Counted from the first letter of the stretch, positions 44,635-55,200 are shown. The stretch is DNA of 64,000 nt from Streptomyces hyderabadensis (GCF_020404845.1 NZ_JAIOJZ010000025.1:1-64000); one strand, 5' to 3'. Program-made: numbers and translations. Notes: generated by a model not told the origin, from the letters alone.

Positions 44635-45528
44635 ATGAGCGAACTGCGGATCACCAAGATCACCTCCCGTATCGGCGCGAAGGTGTCCGGCGTCGACATC
44701 GCCCGGCCGCTGGACGCGGCCACCGTCACCGCGCTGGGTGCCGCCCTGGCCGAGCACAAGGCGCTGGTCTTCGACGACGTGCACCTCGACGACGAGGGCC
44801 AGCAGGCCTTCGTGCGCGCCTTCGGGGACCTCACCACCGCCCACCCGACGGTCGGCGCCGTGGACGGCGCCCCGAACGTGCTGCCGGTGGACAGCGAGCG
44901 GGGCCGGGCCAACCACTGGCACACCGACGTCACCTTCGTCCTCAACCCGCCGCAGGCCACCTCGCTGCGCAGCCTGACGGTCCCGCCGTACGGCGGCGAG
45001 ACGCTGATCGCGTCCTCGGCGGGCGCCTACCGGGACCTGCCCGAGCCGCTGCGGCGGCTGGCCGACGGCCTGTGGGCGGAGCACACCAACGACTACGACT
45101 ACGCGGTCCCGGACGAGGACATCGACGCGGAGAAGGCCGCGCACCGGTCCCGGTTCACCTCGATCAAGTACCGCACGGCCCACCCGGTGGTGCGGGTCCA
45201 CCCGCTGACCGGTGAGCGCGGACTGTTCATCGGCGGGTTCGCGCAGCGGATCGTGGGCCTGTCGGTGGGCGAGTCGCGCAAGCTGCTCGAACTGCTCCAG
45301 TCCTACGTCACCCGTCCGGAGAACGTGCTGCGGCACCGCTGGTCGGAGAACCAGCTGGTGCTGTTCGACAACCGCATCACCCAGCACTACGCCGTCGACA
45401 ACTACGACGGCCGGCCGCGCCGGCTGCACCGGGTGACGCTGGCCGGCCCCGTGCCGGTGGGCATCGAGGGCAAGGAGAGCTACTCCATTGAGGGCGACGC
45501 CTCGCACTACACCCCGGTCGCCGCGTAA
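44635..45528 (+). CDS. TauD/TfdA-type 2-oxoglutarate dioxygenase
   Basis: The 297-residue Fe(II)/2-oxoglutarate dioxygenase has the iron ligands His96-x-Asp98 (NHWHTDVTF) and His251 (ITQHYAVDNY), and Arg266 as probable 2-oxoglutarate anchor (LHRVTL). It would release sulfite from an alkylsulfonate, taurine or sulfate ester. ATG 44635 follows GAGAGGAA and starts 14 bp after the monooxygenase stop. It is the last gene of the sulfur operon. Confidence 0.92.
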   Translation: MSELRITKITSRIGAKVSGVDIARPLDAATVTALGAALAEHKALVFDDVHLDDEGQQAFVRAFGDLTTAHPTVGAVDGAPNVLPVDSERGRANHWHTDVTFVLNPPQATSLRSLTVPPYGGETLIASSAGAYRDLPEPLRRLADGLWAEHTNDYDYAVPDEDIDAEKAAHRSRFTSIKYRTAHPVVRVHPLTGERGLFIGGFAQRIVGLSVGESRKLLELLQSYVTRPENVLRHRWSENQLVLFDNRITQHYAVDNYDGRPRRLHRVTLAGPVPVGIEGKESYSIEGDASHYTPVAA

Positions 45529-45612
45529 CGGCGGCGCGGACCCGGCCCCGGGCGCAGGGGTAGGGCGCCTCCCGCGGGGGAAATGTCCCACCGTTCACCC
45601 GAGGAGGCGCTC

Positions 45613-45837
45613 ATGGCGTACGTACGGTGTCCGAACTGCGGCGACACGATGCACGAGTTCCGCGACCTGGAGGGGGACGAGGAGAAGGCGGCGGCGCGGC
45701 GGGCGCTCGCGGAGCTGCTGGCGGACGGGGAGGTCTTCGTCGCCAAGGCCTATCACCGCTGCACGTACAACGGCTGCCGCCGGATCCAGCGCAAGGACCG
45801 GTGGCGCGTTGGCGCGACGCTGCCGGCGGAGGACTGA
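45613..45837 (+). CDS. Small zinc-ribbon-like protein
   Basis: This 74-residue protein begins MAYVRCPNCGDTMHEFRDLE and has a second Cys pair (CTYNGC), giving a likely four-Cys zinc site. The middle is an acidic-basic helix. GAGGAGG lies 5 nt before ATG 45613, a very strong ribosome site. Function unknown; it is not clearly part of the sulfur operon (84 bp gap). Confidence 0.75.
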   Translation: MAYVRCPNCGDTMHEFRDLEGDEEKAAARRALAELLADGEVFVAKAYHRCTYNGCRRIQRKDRWRVGATLPAED

Positions 45838-45851
45838 CCGCCGGTTCCGTC

Positions 45852-45881
45852 TCCCCGCGTCCCTGGGCAGGGACGCGGGGA
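45852..45881. terminator. Bidirectional terminator, 13-bp stem
   Basis: A perfect 13-bp stem with a GGGC loop lies between convergent genes. Confidence 0.85.
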
Positions 45882-45895
45882 CACGCGTGCCCGGC

Positions 45896-46534
45896 TCAGA
45901 GGTTGCTGAAGTCGGGGCCCTTGGTGCGGGTGCGCTTGATCTCGTAGAAGCCCGGCACGGAGGCCACGGCCAGGGTGCCGTCCCAGAGCTTGGCGGCGTC
46001 CTCGCCCTTGGGGGCGGGGGTGACGACCGGGCCGAAGAAGGCGAGCTGCTCGCCGTCGGCGCCGGGCACGGCGATGACCGGGGTGCCGACCTCCTGGCCG
46101 ACCTTGTCGATGCCCTCCTTGTGGGAGGCGCGCAGCTGGGGCTCGTAGGGGGTGCCGTCCCAGTGGTCCATGAGGGACTCGGGCAGGCCGACGTCCTTCA
46201 GGGCCGCGGCGACCGTCTCCCGGCCCGGGCCCTCCTCCCGGTTGTGGATGCGGGTGCCGAGCGCGGTGTAGAGGTCACCGAGCACCTCGGCGCCGTGCTC
46301 CTGCTGGGCCGCGATGACGACGCGGACCGGGCCCCAGGCCTTGACCTCCAGCATCTCGCGGTACTCCGCGGGCAGCTCGTCGAGCTTGTCCTCGTTGAGG
46401 ACGGCCAGGCTCATCACGTGCCAGCGGACCTCGATGTCCCTGACCTTCTCCACCTCCAGGACCCAGCGTGAGGTCATCCAGGCCCAGGGGCACAGGGGGT
46501 CGAACCAGAAGTCGACGGGCGTCTTCTCCGACAT
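45896..46534 (-). CDS. DsbA-family oxidoreductase (Rv2466c-type, mycothiol-dependent)
   Basis: This 212-residue thioredoxin-fold protein has the active site DPLCPWAWMTSRW (Cys15; the second Cys of CxxC is replaced), as in mycobacterial Rv2466c, a mycothiol-dependent nitroreductase/reductase. GTPVIAVPG carries the cis-Pro. ATG 46534 is chosen because the upstream ATG 46546 is part of the ribosome site (AGGAG). It is divergent from aminopeptidase N. Confidence 0.88.
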   Translation of the reverse strand: MSEKTPVDFWFDPLCPWAWMTSRWVLEVEKVRDIEVRWHVMSLAVLNEDKLDELPAEYREMLEVKAWGPVRVVIAAQQEHGAEVLGDLYTALGTRIHNREEGPGRETVAAALKDVGLPESLMDHWDGTPYEPQLRASHKEGIDKVGQEVGTPVIAVPGADGEQLAFFGPVVTPAPKGEDAAKLWDGTLAVASVPGFYEIKRTRTKGPDFSNL

Positions 46535-46711
46535 GTCTCTCCTCATGAGGCTGCGCGATGGGTCGTTCGTGGGGGCAACCGGCCGTCCGGTCCACCCATT
46601 CCCGGCTGCCGTGCGTCAGGGGCGCATGGCAGGATCGGTGCTGTCCGCATACTGAACACCACGTGACACCACGTATACCGATACCGAACACCATCCGAGG
46701 GAGTGCCGCCC

Positions 46712-49285
46712 GTGCCCGGTGAGAATCTGTCCCGCGACGAGGCCCGGGAGCGGGCCGCCCTGCTGTCCGTCGACGGGTACGAGGTGTCCCTCGACGTGCG
46801 CTCGGCCGTCGGCGACGCGCGGGGCGAGGGGCCGCGCACCTTCCGGTCCGTCACCACGATCCGCTTCCGCTGCAACGAGCCCGGCGCGAGCAGCTTCGCC
46901 GACCTGGTCGCGCCGAGCGTGACCGCGGTGTCCCTCAACGGCCGCGACCTCGACCCGAGCGAGGTCTTCGACGGCTCCCGGATCGCCCTGGAGGACCTGG
47001 CCGCCGACAACGAGCTGGTGGTCGACGCCCAGTGCGCCTACTCCCGCACCGGCGAGGGACTGCACCGCTTCGTCGACCCCGAGGACGGCGAGGTGTACCT
47101 GTACACCCAGTACGAGCCGGCCGACTCCCGCCGGGTCTTCGCCAACTTCGAGCAGCCGGACCTCAAGGCCCCCTTCCGCTTCGAGGTGCGCGCGCCCGAG
47201 GAGTGGACGGTGTGGTCCAACGGCGCGGGCGAGTGCGCCGACGGGGTCTGGCGGTTCGCGGAGACGAAGCCGATCTCGACGTACATCACGTGCGTGGTCG
47301 CCGGTCCGTACCACTACGTGACGGACTCCTACGAGCGGACCTTCGAGGACGGCACCCGGCTGGAGATCCCGCTCGGCGCCCTGTGCCGCAAGGGGCTCGC
47401 CCCGCACTTCGACGCCGACGACGTCTTCCTGATCACCAAGCAGGGCCTGGACTTCTTCCACGACCACTTCGACTACCCGTACCCCTTCGGGAAGTACGAC
47501 CAGGCGTTCGTGCCCGAGTACAACCTCGGCGCGATGGAGAACCCGGGGATGGTGACCTTCCGGGAGGAGTACATCTTCCGCGGGAAGGTGACGCGGGCGT
47601 CGTACGAGGGCCGTGCCAACACGATCCTGCACGAGATGGCGCACATGTGGTTCGGCGACCTGGTCACCATGGAGTGGTGGGACGACCTGTGGCTGAAGGA
47701 GTCCTTCGCCGACTTCATGGGCGCCTTCGCCAACGTCAACGCGACCCGCTTCAAGGACGCCTGGATCACCTTCGCCAACCGCCGCAAGGCGTGGGCCTAC
47801 CGCGCCGACCAGCTCCCCTCCACCCACCCGATCACGGCCGACATCCGTGACCTGGAGGACGCCAAGCTGAACTTCGACGGCATCACCTACGCCAAGGGCG
47901 CCTCCGCGCTCAAGCAGCTGGTGGCGTACGTCGGGCAGGACGCCTTCCTGGAGGGCGCACGGCGCTACTTCAAGCGGCACGCGTACGGCAACACCCGGCT
48001 GGGCGACCTGCTGTCGGTCCTGGAGGAGACCAGCGGGCGGGACATGGCGGCCTGGTCGCGCTCCTGGCTGCAGACGGCCGGCGTCAACTCGCTGACCCCG
48101 CAGGTGCTGCTGGGCGCGGACGGCACGGTCGACGAGCTGGCCGTGGTGCAGGAGGCGGCGGAATCCCACCCCGAACTGCGCCCGCACCGGATCGCGGTCG
48201 GCCTGTACCGGCGTACGGCCGAGGGCGCCCTGGAGCGGTACGCGCGCGCCGAGGTGGACGTGGAGGGGCCGCGCACGGTGGTCGCGGAGCTGGCCGGTGC
48301 CGAGGCGCCCGAGCTGGTCCTGGTCAACGACGACGACCTCACGTACTGCAAGACCCGCTTCGACGACACCTCGCTGGCCACGCTGCGCGAGCACCTGGGC
48401 GCCGTGACCGACCCGCTGGCCCGTGCGCTGTGCTGGTCGGCGCTGTGGAACATGACGCGGGACGCGCTGCTGCCGGCGCGGGACTTCGCGGCGCTGGTGC
48501 TGCGGTTCGCCGGGCGCGAGTCCGACATCGGCGTGCTGCAGATGCTGCACGCCTGGACCGACTCGGCGCTGGTGCACTACGCCGCCCCCGACTGGCGGGA
48601 GACGGGCGGGCGGCTGCTCGCCGAGGGCGCGCTGCGCGAGCTGCGGGACGCGGCGCCGGGCAGCGAGCAGCAGCTGGCGTGGGCGCGGTTCTTCGCGTCG
48701 GTGGCGTCCGAGGAGGCGGACCTGGCGCTGCTCGGGGGGCTGCTGGAGGGCACCGAGAAGATCGACGGGCTGGACGTGGACCAGGAGCTGCGCTGGGTGT
48801 TCCTGGCCCCGCTCGCGGCCCACGGCGCGGCCGACGAAACCGCCCTGGCCGCCGAGCTGGCCCGCGACGACACCGCCTCCGGCAAGCGCCACCAGGTGCG
48901 CTGCCTCGCCTCGCGCCCCTCGGCCGCGGTGAAGGCGCAGGCCTGGGCCCAGGTCGTGGAGTCGGACGCGCTGTCGAACGCGTTGGTGGAGGCGACCATC
49001 GCCGGGTTCGCGCAGCCCTCCCAGCGGGAGCTGCTGGCGCCGTACACCGAGAAGTACTTCGCGGCGATCGAGCGGGTGTGGGCCGAGCGGTCCATCCAGA
49101 TCGGGATGGACGTGGTCCGGGGCCTGTTCCCGTCGCTGCGGGACTCCCGGGACACGCTGGACGCGACCGACGCGTGGCTGTCCGCGCACGAGGGGGCGGC
49201 GCCGGCGCTGCGCCGTCTGGTGCTGGAGGCTCGGGACGATCTGGCGCGGGCGTTGCGGGCGCAGGCTTGCGACGGGGGTGCGTGA
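46712..49285 (+). CDS. pepN: Aminopeptidase N, copy 1
   Basis: This 857-residue M1 metallopeptidase has GAMEN (273-277) and the zinc motif HEMAH-x18-E (His307, Glu308, His311, Glu330). The C-terminal helical ERAP1-like domain follows. GTG 46712 has AGGGAG 8 nt upstream. It aligns along its length with the copy at 58751-61324, which is the same length. It removes N-terminal residues from peptides in the cytoplasm. Confidence 0.95.
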   Translation: MPGENLSRDEARERAALLSVDGYEVSLDVRSAVGDARGEGPRTFRSVTTIRFRCNEPGASSFADLVAPSVTAVSLNGRDLDPSEVFDGSRIALEDLAADNELVVDAQCAYSRTGEGLHRFVDPEDGEVYLYTQYEPADSRRVFANFEQPDLKAPFRFEVRAPEEWTVWSNGAGECADGVWRFAETKPISTYITCVVAGPYHYVTDSYERTFEDGTRLEIPLGALCRKGLAPHFDADDVFLITKQGLDFFHDHFDYPYPFGKYDQAFVPEYNLGAMENPGMVTFREEYIFRGKVTRASYEGRANTILHEMAHMWFGDLVTMEWWDDLWLKESFADFMGAFANVNATRFKDAWITFANRRKAWAYRADQLPSTHPITADIRDLEDAKLNFDGITYAKGASALKQLVAYVGQDAFLEGARRYFKRHAYGNTRLGDLLSVLEETSGRDMAAWSRSWLQTAGVNSLTPQVLLGADGTVDELAVVQEAAESHPELRPHRIAVGLYRRTAEGALERYARAEVDVEGPRTVVAELAGAEAPELVLVNDDDLTYCKTRFDDTSLATLREHLGAVTDPLARALCWSALWNMTRDALLPARDFAALVLRFAGRESDIGVLQMLHAWTDSALVHYAAPDWRETGGRLLAEGALRELRDAAPGSEQQLAWARFFASVASEEADLALLGGLLEGTEKIDGLDVDQELRWVFLAPLAAHGAADETALAAELARDDTASGKRHQVRCLASRPSAAVKAQAWAQVVESDALSNALVEATIAGFAQPSQRELLAPYTEKYFAAIERVWAERSIQIGMDVVRGLFPSLRDSRDTLDATDAWLSAHEGAAPALRRLVLEARDDLARALRAQACDGGA

Positions 49286-49607
49286 GGGTTCTGTCGGTCG
49301 TCGGGTGCGGGTTCGTTGTGGTTGATCGCGCCCACGCAGCGGAGCCGCACATCGATACAGCCCCGCGCCCCTGAGGGGCGCGCCGTCCTGCCCGGCGCGA
49401 CATGAACACCGCCCCTTTGGCCAATGATTGAGCGTTCCGTCGTTGTTACGGAATTCGGTCAACAGCAGCCGTAACCCCTGGTCCCACCCTTTCGGACCAG
49501 GGGTTTCGGCATCCGAACACCCGTCCTTTAGTCCGGCCTTGTCCCGGTTCGGCGATGGGCGTGTAACAGGGGTTAAGGGGCGGATCGGGCGCGGGAAATT
49601 GCCGGTC
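49286..49607. other. Intergenic region with dispersed repeat
   Basis: The 322-bp gap contains the dispersed repeat copy C (49311-49381), an AT-richer stretch near 49410-49460 and no gene. A further inverted pair CCTGGTCC/GGACCAGG lies at about 49477-49503 (CCCTGGTCCCA...TCGGACCAGGGG), a likely hairpin. Confidence 0.45.
49311..49381. repeat. Dispersed intergenic repeat, copy C
   Basis: GTTCGTTGTGGTTGATCGCG begins a longer variant of copies A and B, with an inserted CACGCAGCGGAGCCGCACAT and the same end, CCCCGCGCCCCTGAGGGGCG. The end folds as a 7-bp hairpin GCGCCCC-TGA-GGGGCGC (49365-49381). Confidence 0.6.
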
Positions 49608-50678
49608 ATGACGCACAACACCCCGCTCTCCCCCCGCCCCCGCCCGCTGCACGAACTGGCCGACGGCAGGCGTCGGCTGATGACGGCCGCGCAGCTGCGG
49701 GCGCACGGTGTCTCCGCCGCTCAGTCCAGTGAGCAGTGCCGGCCCGGCGGCCCCTGGCAGCAGCTGCTGCCGAACGTGGTCCTGCTGCACCCGGGCCCGC
49801 CGACCAGCGAGGAGCGCCTGCACGCGGTGCTGCTGTACGCGGCACGGGACCGCGCCTCGGGCACCGCATCCGGCGTGAGCGCCTCCGTGCCGGTGCAGCC
49901 GGGCGGGGAGCACCCGCCCGGGCCGGCCTACGCCGAGGCGATGATCACCGGCCTGGCCGCGCTGACGCTGCACGGCTTCTCCGCCGCTCCCCCGCTGCCC
50001 TCCCTGGACGTCATCGACGTCCTGGTGCCGCGACTGCGTCGGCTGCGCACGACGGGCTGTGCGCGCGTCGTCCGCACCGCCGCGCTGCCGACCGCGGTGG
50101 AGCTGACCGGCGTGCCGGTGGCACCGGTGGCGCGGGCCCTGGCGGACGCGGTGGCGGAGCTGACCGACCCGGGCACGGTGCGCCGGCTGCTGACGGAGGC
50201 GGTGCGCGGCGGGCACTGCGAACCGGCCGCGGTGGTAGGGGAGCTGAACCGGGCCCGGCTGCTCAGCCGCCCGCACGTGGTGGACGCCGTGGACTCGCTG
50301 GTCGCCGAGGGGCGGGCGCTGGCCGAGCAGCGGCTGTACCGGATGGTGCGCGAGCACGCCCTGCCCGAGCCGGTCTGGAACGTCGACCTGCGCCTGCCCG
50401 GCGGGCCCCACCTGGGCGGCGTGGACGCCTTCTGGCCCGAGCACGCGGTGGCCCTGGAGCTGGACACCCGGGCGCACCGGCAGCAGGAGGAGGACGCCGC
50501 CCGGGCGGAGCACGCCCGCAAGCGCGAGCACCTGGAACGGCTGGGGATCACCGTCGTGCACCTGACCCCGCGCAAGCTGCGGGACTGCCCGGAGCACCAG
50601 GCGGCCGTCGTGCGTACGGCACTGATGGCGGCCGGGGACCGGGAGCCCGCGGCGTACGTCGTGGTGCTGCCGCGCTAG
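49608..50678 (+). CDS. AbiEi-like/DUF559-type protein
   Basis: This 356-residue protein has an N-terminal segment like AbiEi antitoxin wing-helix regions (MTAAQLRAHGVSAAQ...GGPWQQLLPNVVLL, AMITGLAALTLHGF) and a C-terminal domain resembling DUF559/Vsr-like nuclease folds (GGVDAFWPEHAVALELDTRAH, ERLGITVVHLTP). Such proteins are common in actinobacteria; the role is unproven. No AbiEii-like toxin gene is adjacent. ATG 49608. Confidence 0.65.
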   Translation: MTHNTPLSPRPRPLHELADGRRRLMTAAQLRAHGVSAAQSSEQCRPGGPWQQLLPNVVLLHPGPPTSEERLHAVLLYAARDRASGTASGVSASVPVQPGGEHPPGPAYAEAMITGLAALTLHGFSAAPPLPSLDVIDVLVPRLRRLRTTGCARVVRTAALPTAVELTGVPVAPVARALADAVAELTDPGTVRRLLTEAVRGGHCEPAAVVGELNRARLLSRPHVVDAVDSLVAEGRALAEQRLYRMVREHALPEPVWNVDLRLPGGPHLGGVDAFWPEHAVALELDTRAHRQQEEDAARAEHARKREHLERLGITVVHLTPRKLRDCPEHQAAVVRTALMAAGDREPAAYVVVLPR

Positions 50679-50685
50679 GTCGCGG

Positions 50686-51825
50686 TCACCCGGTGCAGAA
50701 CTCGGCCTCGATCACCGCCTCGCCGTCGCCGGACCAGTCGCCGTTGAAGTTGAAGGCGAGCGCGTGCCGGCCGTCCCGGGTCGCCACCGCCTCCGACGAG
50801 GAGCCGTGGATGCCGCCGGCGTGCCCCCAGACCGTCACCCCGCAGTCCAGTTCCCGCTTGATCAGACCGAGTCCGTACTCGGCGCCGTCCATCGCGGGGA
50901 CGGTGGTGGTCATCTCGGCGAGCTGCTTGGCGGGCAGCAGCCTGCCGCGGAGCAGGGCGGTGTAGAAGCGGTTCAGATCGGCCGAGCTGGAGACCGCCTC
51001 GCCCGACGCGCCGGCGATGGACGGGTTGAGCCGGGTGACGTCGTACGTCGGGCCGGTCGCGGTCTCGGCCAGCTTGGAGTAGGCGCGGCTGCTGGGGCGG
51101 GGCAGGCCGGTGCGGGTGCCCGGGAAGGAGGTGGCGCGCAGGTGCAGCGGCTCGGTGATCCGGCGGCGCACCTCCTCGGCGTACGGGCGGCCGGTGGCCT
51201 CCTCGATCACCAGGCCGGCCAGGACGTAGTTGGTGTTGGAGTAGGTCCAGGAGGTGCCGGGTGCGAAGTACGGTTCGTGGGCCATGGCGATCGCGACCAG
51301 CTCGCGCGGGGTCACCGTGTCGTAGCGGTGCTCGAAGAAGCCGTCCTTGAGGAAGTAGTCGCGGGCGAACCCCTCGTCCTCGGTGTAGTTGTAGACGCCG
51401 CTGGTGTGGTTGAGGAGCTGGCGCAGGGTGATCCGGGCACCGTCGTGGCCGTGGCCCGCGACCACGCCCGGCAGCCACCGGTCCACCGAGTCGTCCAGTG
51501 AGAGCCGGCCCTCGGCCTCCAGCTGGAGCAGCACGGTGGCGACGAAGGTCTTGGTGATGCTGCCGACCCGGTAGCGGTCCCGCTCGGAGCGCGGCTCGCC
51601 GGTGCGCAGATCGCCCACCCCGGCCGTCTCGGACCAGGTGCCGCGGCCGTCGCGGGCGGTCGCCGTGACGCCGGGCACGCCGTCCTCGACGGCGGCCTGC
51701 AGGGCCCGGCGGGTCGCGTCGTGGCCGCCGGTGGCGTCGGGCGCGGCCACGGCGGGACCCGCGAGGGCCGCCGACAGGGCCACGGCGGCGGCCGCGAGCA
51801 GGGCGGTTCGAACGCGTACGGTCAT
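50686..51825 (-). CDS. Secreted serine hydrolase (class C beta-lactamase/DD-peptidase family)
   Basis: This 379-residue protein has a signal peptide (TALLAAAAVALSAALAGPAVAA) and the active-site motifs SITK (VGSITKTFVAT), YSN (WTYSNTNYV) and HAGG (VWGHAGGIHG). It probably acts on peptidoglycan peptides as a D-Ala-D-Ala carboxypeptidase, or as an esterase. ATG 51825 follows GGGGGA. It is convergent with the AbiEi-like gene (7 bp). Confidence 0.92.
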   Translation of the reverse strand: MTVRVRTALLAAAAVALSAALAGPAVAAPDATGGHDATRRALQAAVEDGVPGVTATARDGRGTWSETAGVGDLRTGEPRSERDRYRVGSITKTFVATVLLQLEAEGRLSLDDSVDRWLPGVVAGHGHDGARITLRQLLNHTSGVYNYTEDEGFARDYFLKDGFFEHRYDTVTPRELVAIAMAHEPYFAPGTSWTYSNTNYVLAGLVIEEATGRPYAEEVRRRITEPLHLRATSFPGTRTGLPRPSSRAYSKLAETATGPTYDVTRLNPSIAGASGEAVSSSADLNRFYTALLRGRLLPAKQLAEMTTTVPAMDGAEYGLGLIKRELDCGVTVWGHAGGIHGSSSEAVATRDGRHALAFNFNGDWSGDGEAVIEAEFCTG

Positions 51826-52212
51826 GTCTTCCCCCATCCTCGGTGCTGCTCGGTCCCGGGAGAGACCGCACCGACCGCAAGAGGGTTGCCGTGGTCCGCG
51901 ACGGTTGAACGTGATTCGGCCCCTTTTCACCCGCACCGGTGGCGTGCGGTGCGCCGCGGGCAGGGCGGGCGGTACGGGAGGCGCCGGAGGGTGCCGGAGG
52001 ACCCCACCGGGATTGTCATGACCCGTCCCATGTGTCCTCGATGGCGTATGGCGGAAGTACGCCATGGCTTCTTCCCGTCCCGGACAACTCTCCCCAATCA
52101 GTGATCCCTTGAGTAAAGCTGAGCGGTCGTCCGGGATCGGATTCCGGACTGCCTCGGCCAGGGCCGGTCGGCCTTGGTCGTGCCGCTCGCTCCTCCACCC
52201 CAAGGGATGCCG
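51826..52212. other. Divergent upstream region with inverted repeat
   Basis: This 387-bp gap lies between two secreted-protein genes. ATGGCGTA (52041-52048) and TACGCCAT (52058-52065) form an 8-bp inverted repeat with a 9-nt spacer, a possible operator. No gene is supported. Confidence 0.45.
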
Positions 52213-55200
52213 ATGACCAACACCCCCCAGCGCGAACCGATACCGGGCGCGAGACGCGCGGCCCGCCTGGCCGTGGCCACGGGCCTCGCCGCCGCGCTGG
52301 CCGCGGTCGGGCCCGTGCCCGCGGCGCTCGCCGCCGACGGACCCGCTGCGACCGCGCCGCCCGTCGACGCCTCCGTCAAGTCCGCCCACGACAAGCTCGG
52401 TTCCGACGACGCGGACCGGCTCACCGAGGCGAAGGCCGACGGCGAGAAGAACATCACGATGATGGTCGCCACCGCGCCGGGCCGGACCGAGCAGGTGGCG
52501 AAGGAGCTGGACGGGGTGGCCGGCGGCACCGTCGGCCGCACCTACGACGAGCTGGGCTACGTACGCGCCACCGTCCCCACAGCCAAGGCGGACTCGGCCA
52601 TCGCGGCCGCCGCGAAGCTCTCCTCCGTGCACGGCATCGACCTGCGCGAGGAGATCCCGCTGGACGACCCGACGCCGAGCGCGGACATGGCGAAGGGCGC
52701 CTCGCACCAGGGCCGTTCCTACCCGGCCCCGGACCGCTGGACGCCCGCGAAGAACCCGTACAACCCGTCCTTCGAGACCGGCGCCGTCGACTTCGTGAAG
52801 AAGAACCCGAAGTCGGACGGCCGGGGCGTCACCATCGGCATCCTCGACTCCGGCGTCGACCTCGGCCACCCGGCGCTGCAGAAGACCACCACCGGCGAGC
52901 GCAAGATCGTGGACTGGGTCACCGCCACCGACCCGGTCGTCGACGGCGACCGCACCTGGCGCCCGATGACCACCTCCGTCTCCGGGCCCACCTTCACCTA
53001 CGGCGGGCAGACCTGGACGGCGCCCGCGGGCTCGTACCGGGTCAGCACCTTCCTGGAGTCGTACACCACCGGCGGTGACGCCGCGGGCGACGCCAACCGG
53101 GACGGCGACACCACCGACTCCTGGGGCGTCCTGTACGACGCCGAGGCCGGCACGGTCCGCGTCGACCTGAACAACAACCACGACTTCTCCGACGACACCC
53201 CGATGAAGCCCTACAAGAACGGCTTCCAGGTCGGGTACTTCGGCACCGACGACCCGAAGACGGACGTGGCCGAGCGCCAGCCCTTCGTCGTCGAGGTCCG
53301 CAAGGACGTCGTCTACAACTCCTCCGGCACCAAGGCCGACTTCGTCAACATCGGCGTCATCGAGTCCGAGCACGGCACGCACGTCGCCGGACTCGCCGCC
53401 GCCAACGGGCTGTTCGGCGGCCGGATGGACGGCGCCGCGCCCGGCGCGCAGATCGTCTCCTCCCGCGCGTGCACCTGGAGCGGCGGCTGCACCAACGTCG
53501 CGCTCACCGAGGGCATGATCGACCTCGTGGTCAACCGCGGCGTCGACATCGTCAACATGTCGATCGGCGGACTGCCCGCCCTCAACGACGGCAACAACGC
53601 CCGCGCCGAGCTGTACACGCGGCTCATCGACACCTACGGCGTGCAGCTGGTCATCTCCGCGGGCAACTCGGGCCCCGGCGCCAACACCATCGGCGACCCC
53701 GGCCTCGCCGACAAGGTGATCTCGGTCGGCGCGTCCATCTCGCGCGAGACCTGGGCCGCCAACTACGGCTCCCAGGTGCGGACCGAGTACCAGATGATGC
53801 CGTTCTCCTCGCGCGGCCCGCGTGAGGACGGCGGCTTCACGCCGACGCTGACCGCGCCCGGCGCGGCGGTCAACTCCATCCAGACCTGGATGCCCGGCGC
53901 CCCGGTCCCGGAGGCGGGCTACGACCTGCCCGCCGGTTACGGCATGCTCCAGGGCACCTCGATGGCCTCCCCGCAGGCCGCGGGCGCCTCGGCGCTGCTG
54001 CTGTCGGCGGCCAAGCAGGCCCGCATCGACCTCACCCCGGCGAAGCTGCGCACCGCGCTGACCTCCACCGCCGACCACATCAAGGGCGTGCAGGCGTACG
54101 AGGAGGGCGCGGGCCTGATCGACATTCCCGCCGCCTGGAAGTCGATCCGGCGCGGCGCCACCGCCCACGAGTACACGGTCAAGGCACCGGTCGACACCGC
54201 GATCGACCAGTTCCTCGAGACCCCGGGCTACGGCACCGGCCTGTACGACCGCGAGGGCGGCCTGAAGGCCGGGCAGAAGAAGACGTACGAGATCACACTC
54301 ACCCGCACCACCGGCGCCGACCGGCCGGTCCGGCACGAGCTGGACTTCGAGAACAACGCGGGGCACACCTTCCGGATCGCCGGACGGGACTCGGTGTACC
54401 TGCCGCTGAACGAGCCGGTCACCGTCAAGGTCGAGGCGCGGCCCGGTTCCGCCGGTCTCAAGAGCGCGATCCTGGAGGTCGACGACCCGCGCACCGAGGG
54501 CGTCGACCAGCAGGTCCTGACCACGGTCGTGGTCTCCGCCCCGCTGAAGTACGACTTCTCCGCGAAGGGCTCGGTGCAGCGCAACGACACCACGTCGTAC
54601 TTCGTGACCGTCCCCGAGGGCGCGAAGTCGCTGGAGGTGGCGATCGGCGGGCTCAAGGGCGGGAGCCAGACCCGGTTCATCTCCATCCACCCGTACGGCG
54701 TCCCGTCCGACAACACCTCCACGCCGTACTGCTACAACAACTACCTCGACGGCAACGGCTGCCGACCCGACGTGCGCGCGTACGCCGACCCGCAGCCCGG
54801 CGTCTGGGAGGTCGAGGTCGAGGCCCGGCGCACCTCGCCGCTGCTCGACAACCCCTACGAGCTGGACGTCACCGTGCTCGGCGCGGCCTTCGACCCGGAG
54901 GTCGTCACGGTGCCCGAGGCGAAGGCCGGCACCCCGGCCGACGCCTCCTGGACGGTGACCAACCAGTACGCCCCGCTCGACGGCAAGCTGGTCGGCGGCC
55001 CGCTCGGCTCGTCCGAGACCTCCCGCCCGACGATCAAGCAGGGCGAGACGGCCACCTCCACGGTCGAGGTGCCCGAGGGCGCCGAGTCGCTGGACGTCGC
55101 CATCGGGGGCGTCTCCGACGCGGCCGCCGACCTGGACCTGACGGTCTACGGCGAGGACGGCTCCGTCGTCGCCCAGTCCGCCGACGGCGACTCGGAGGAG

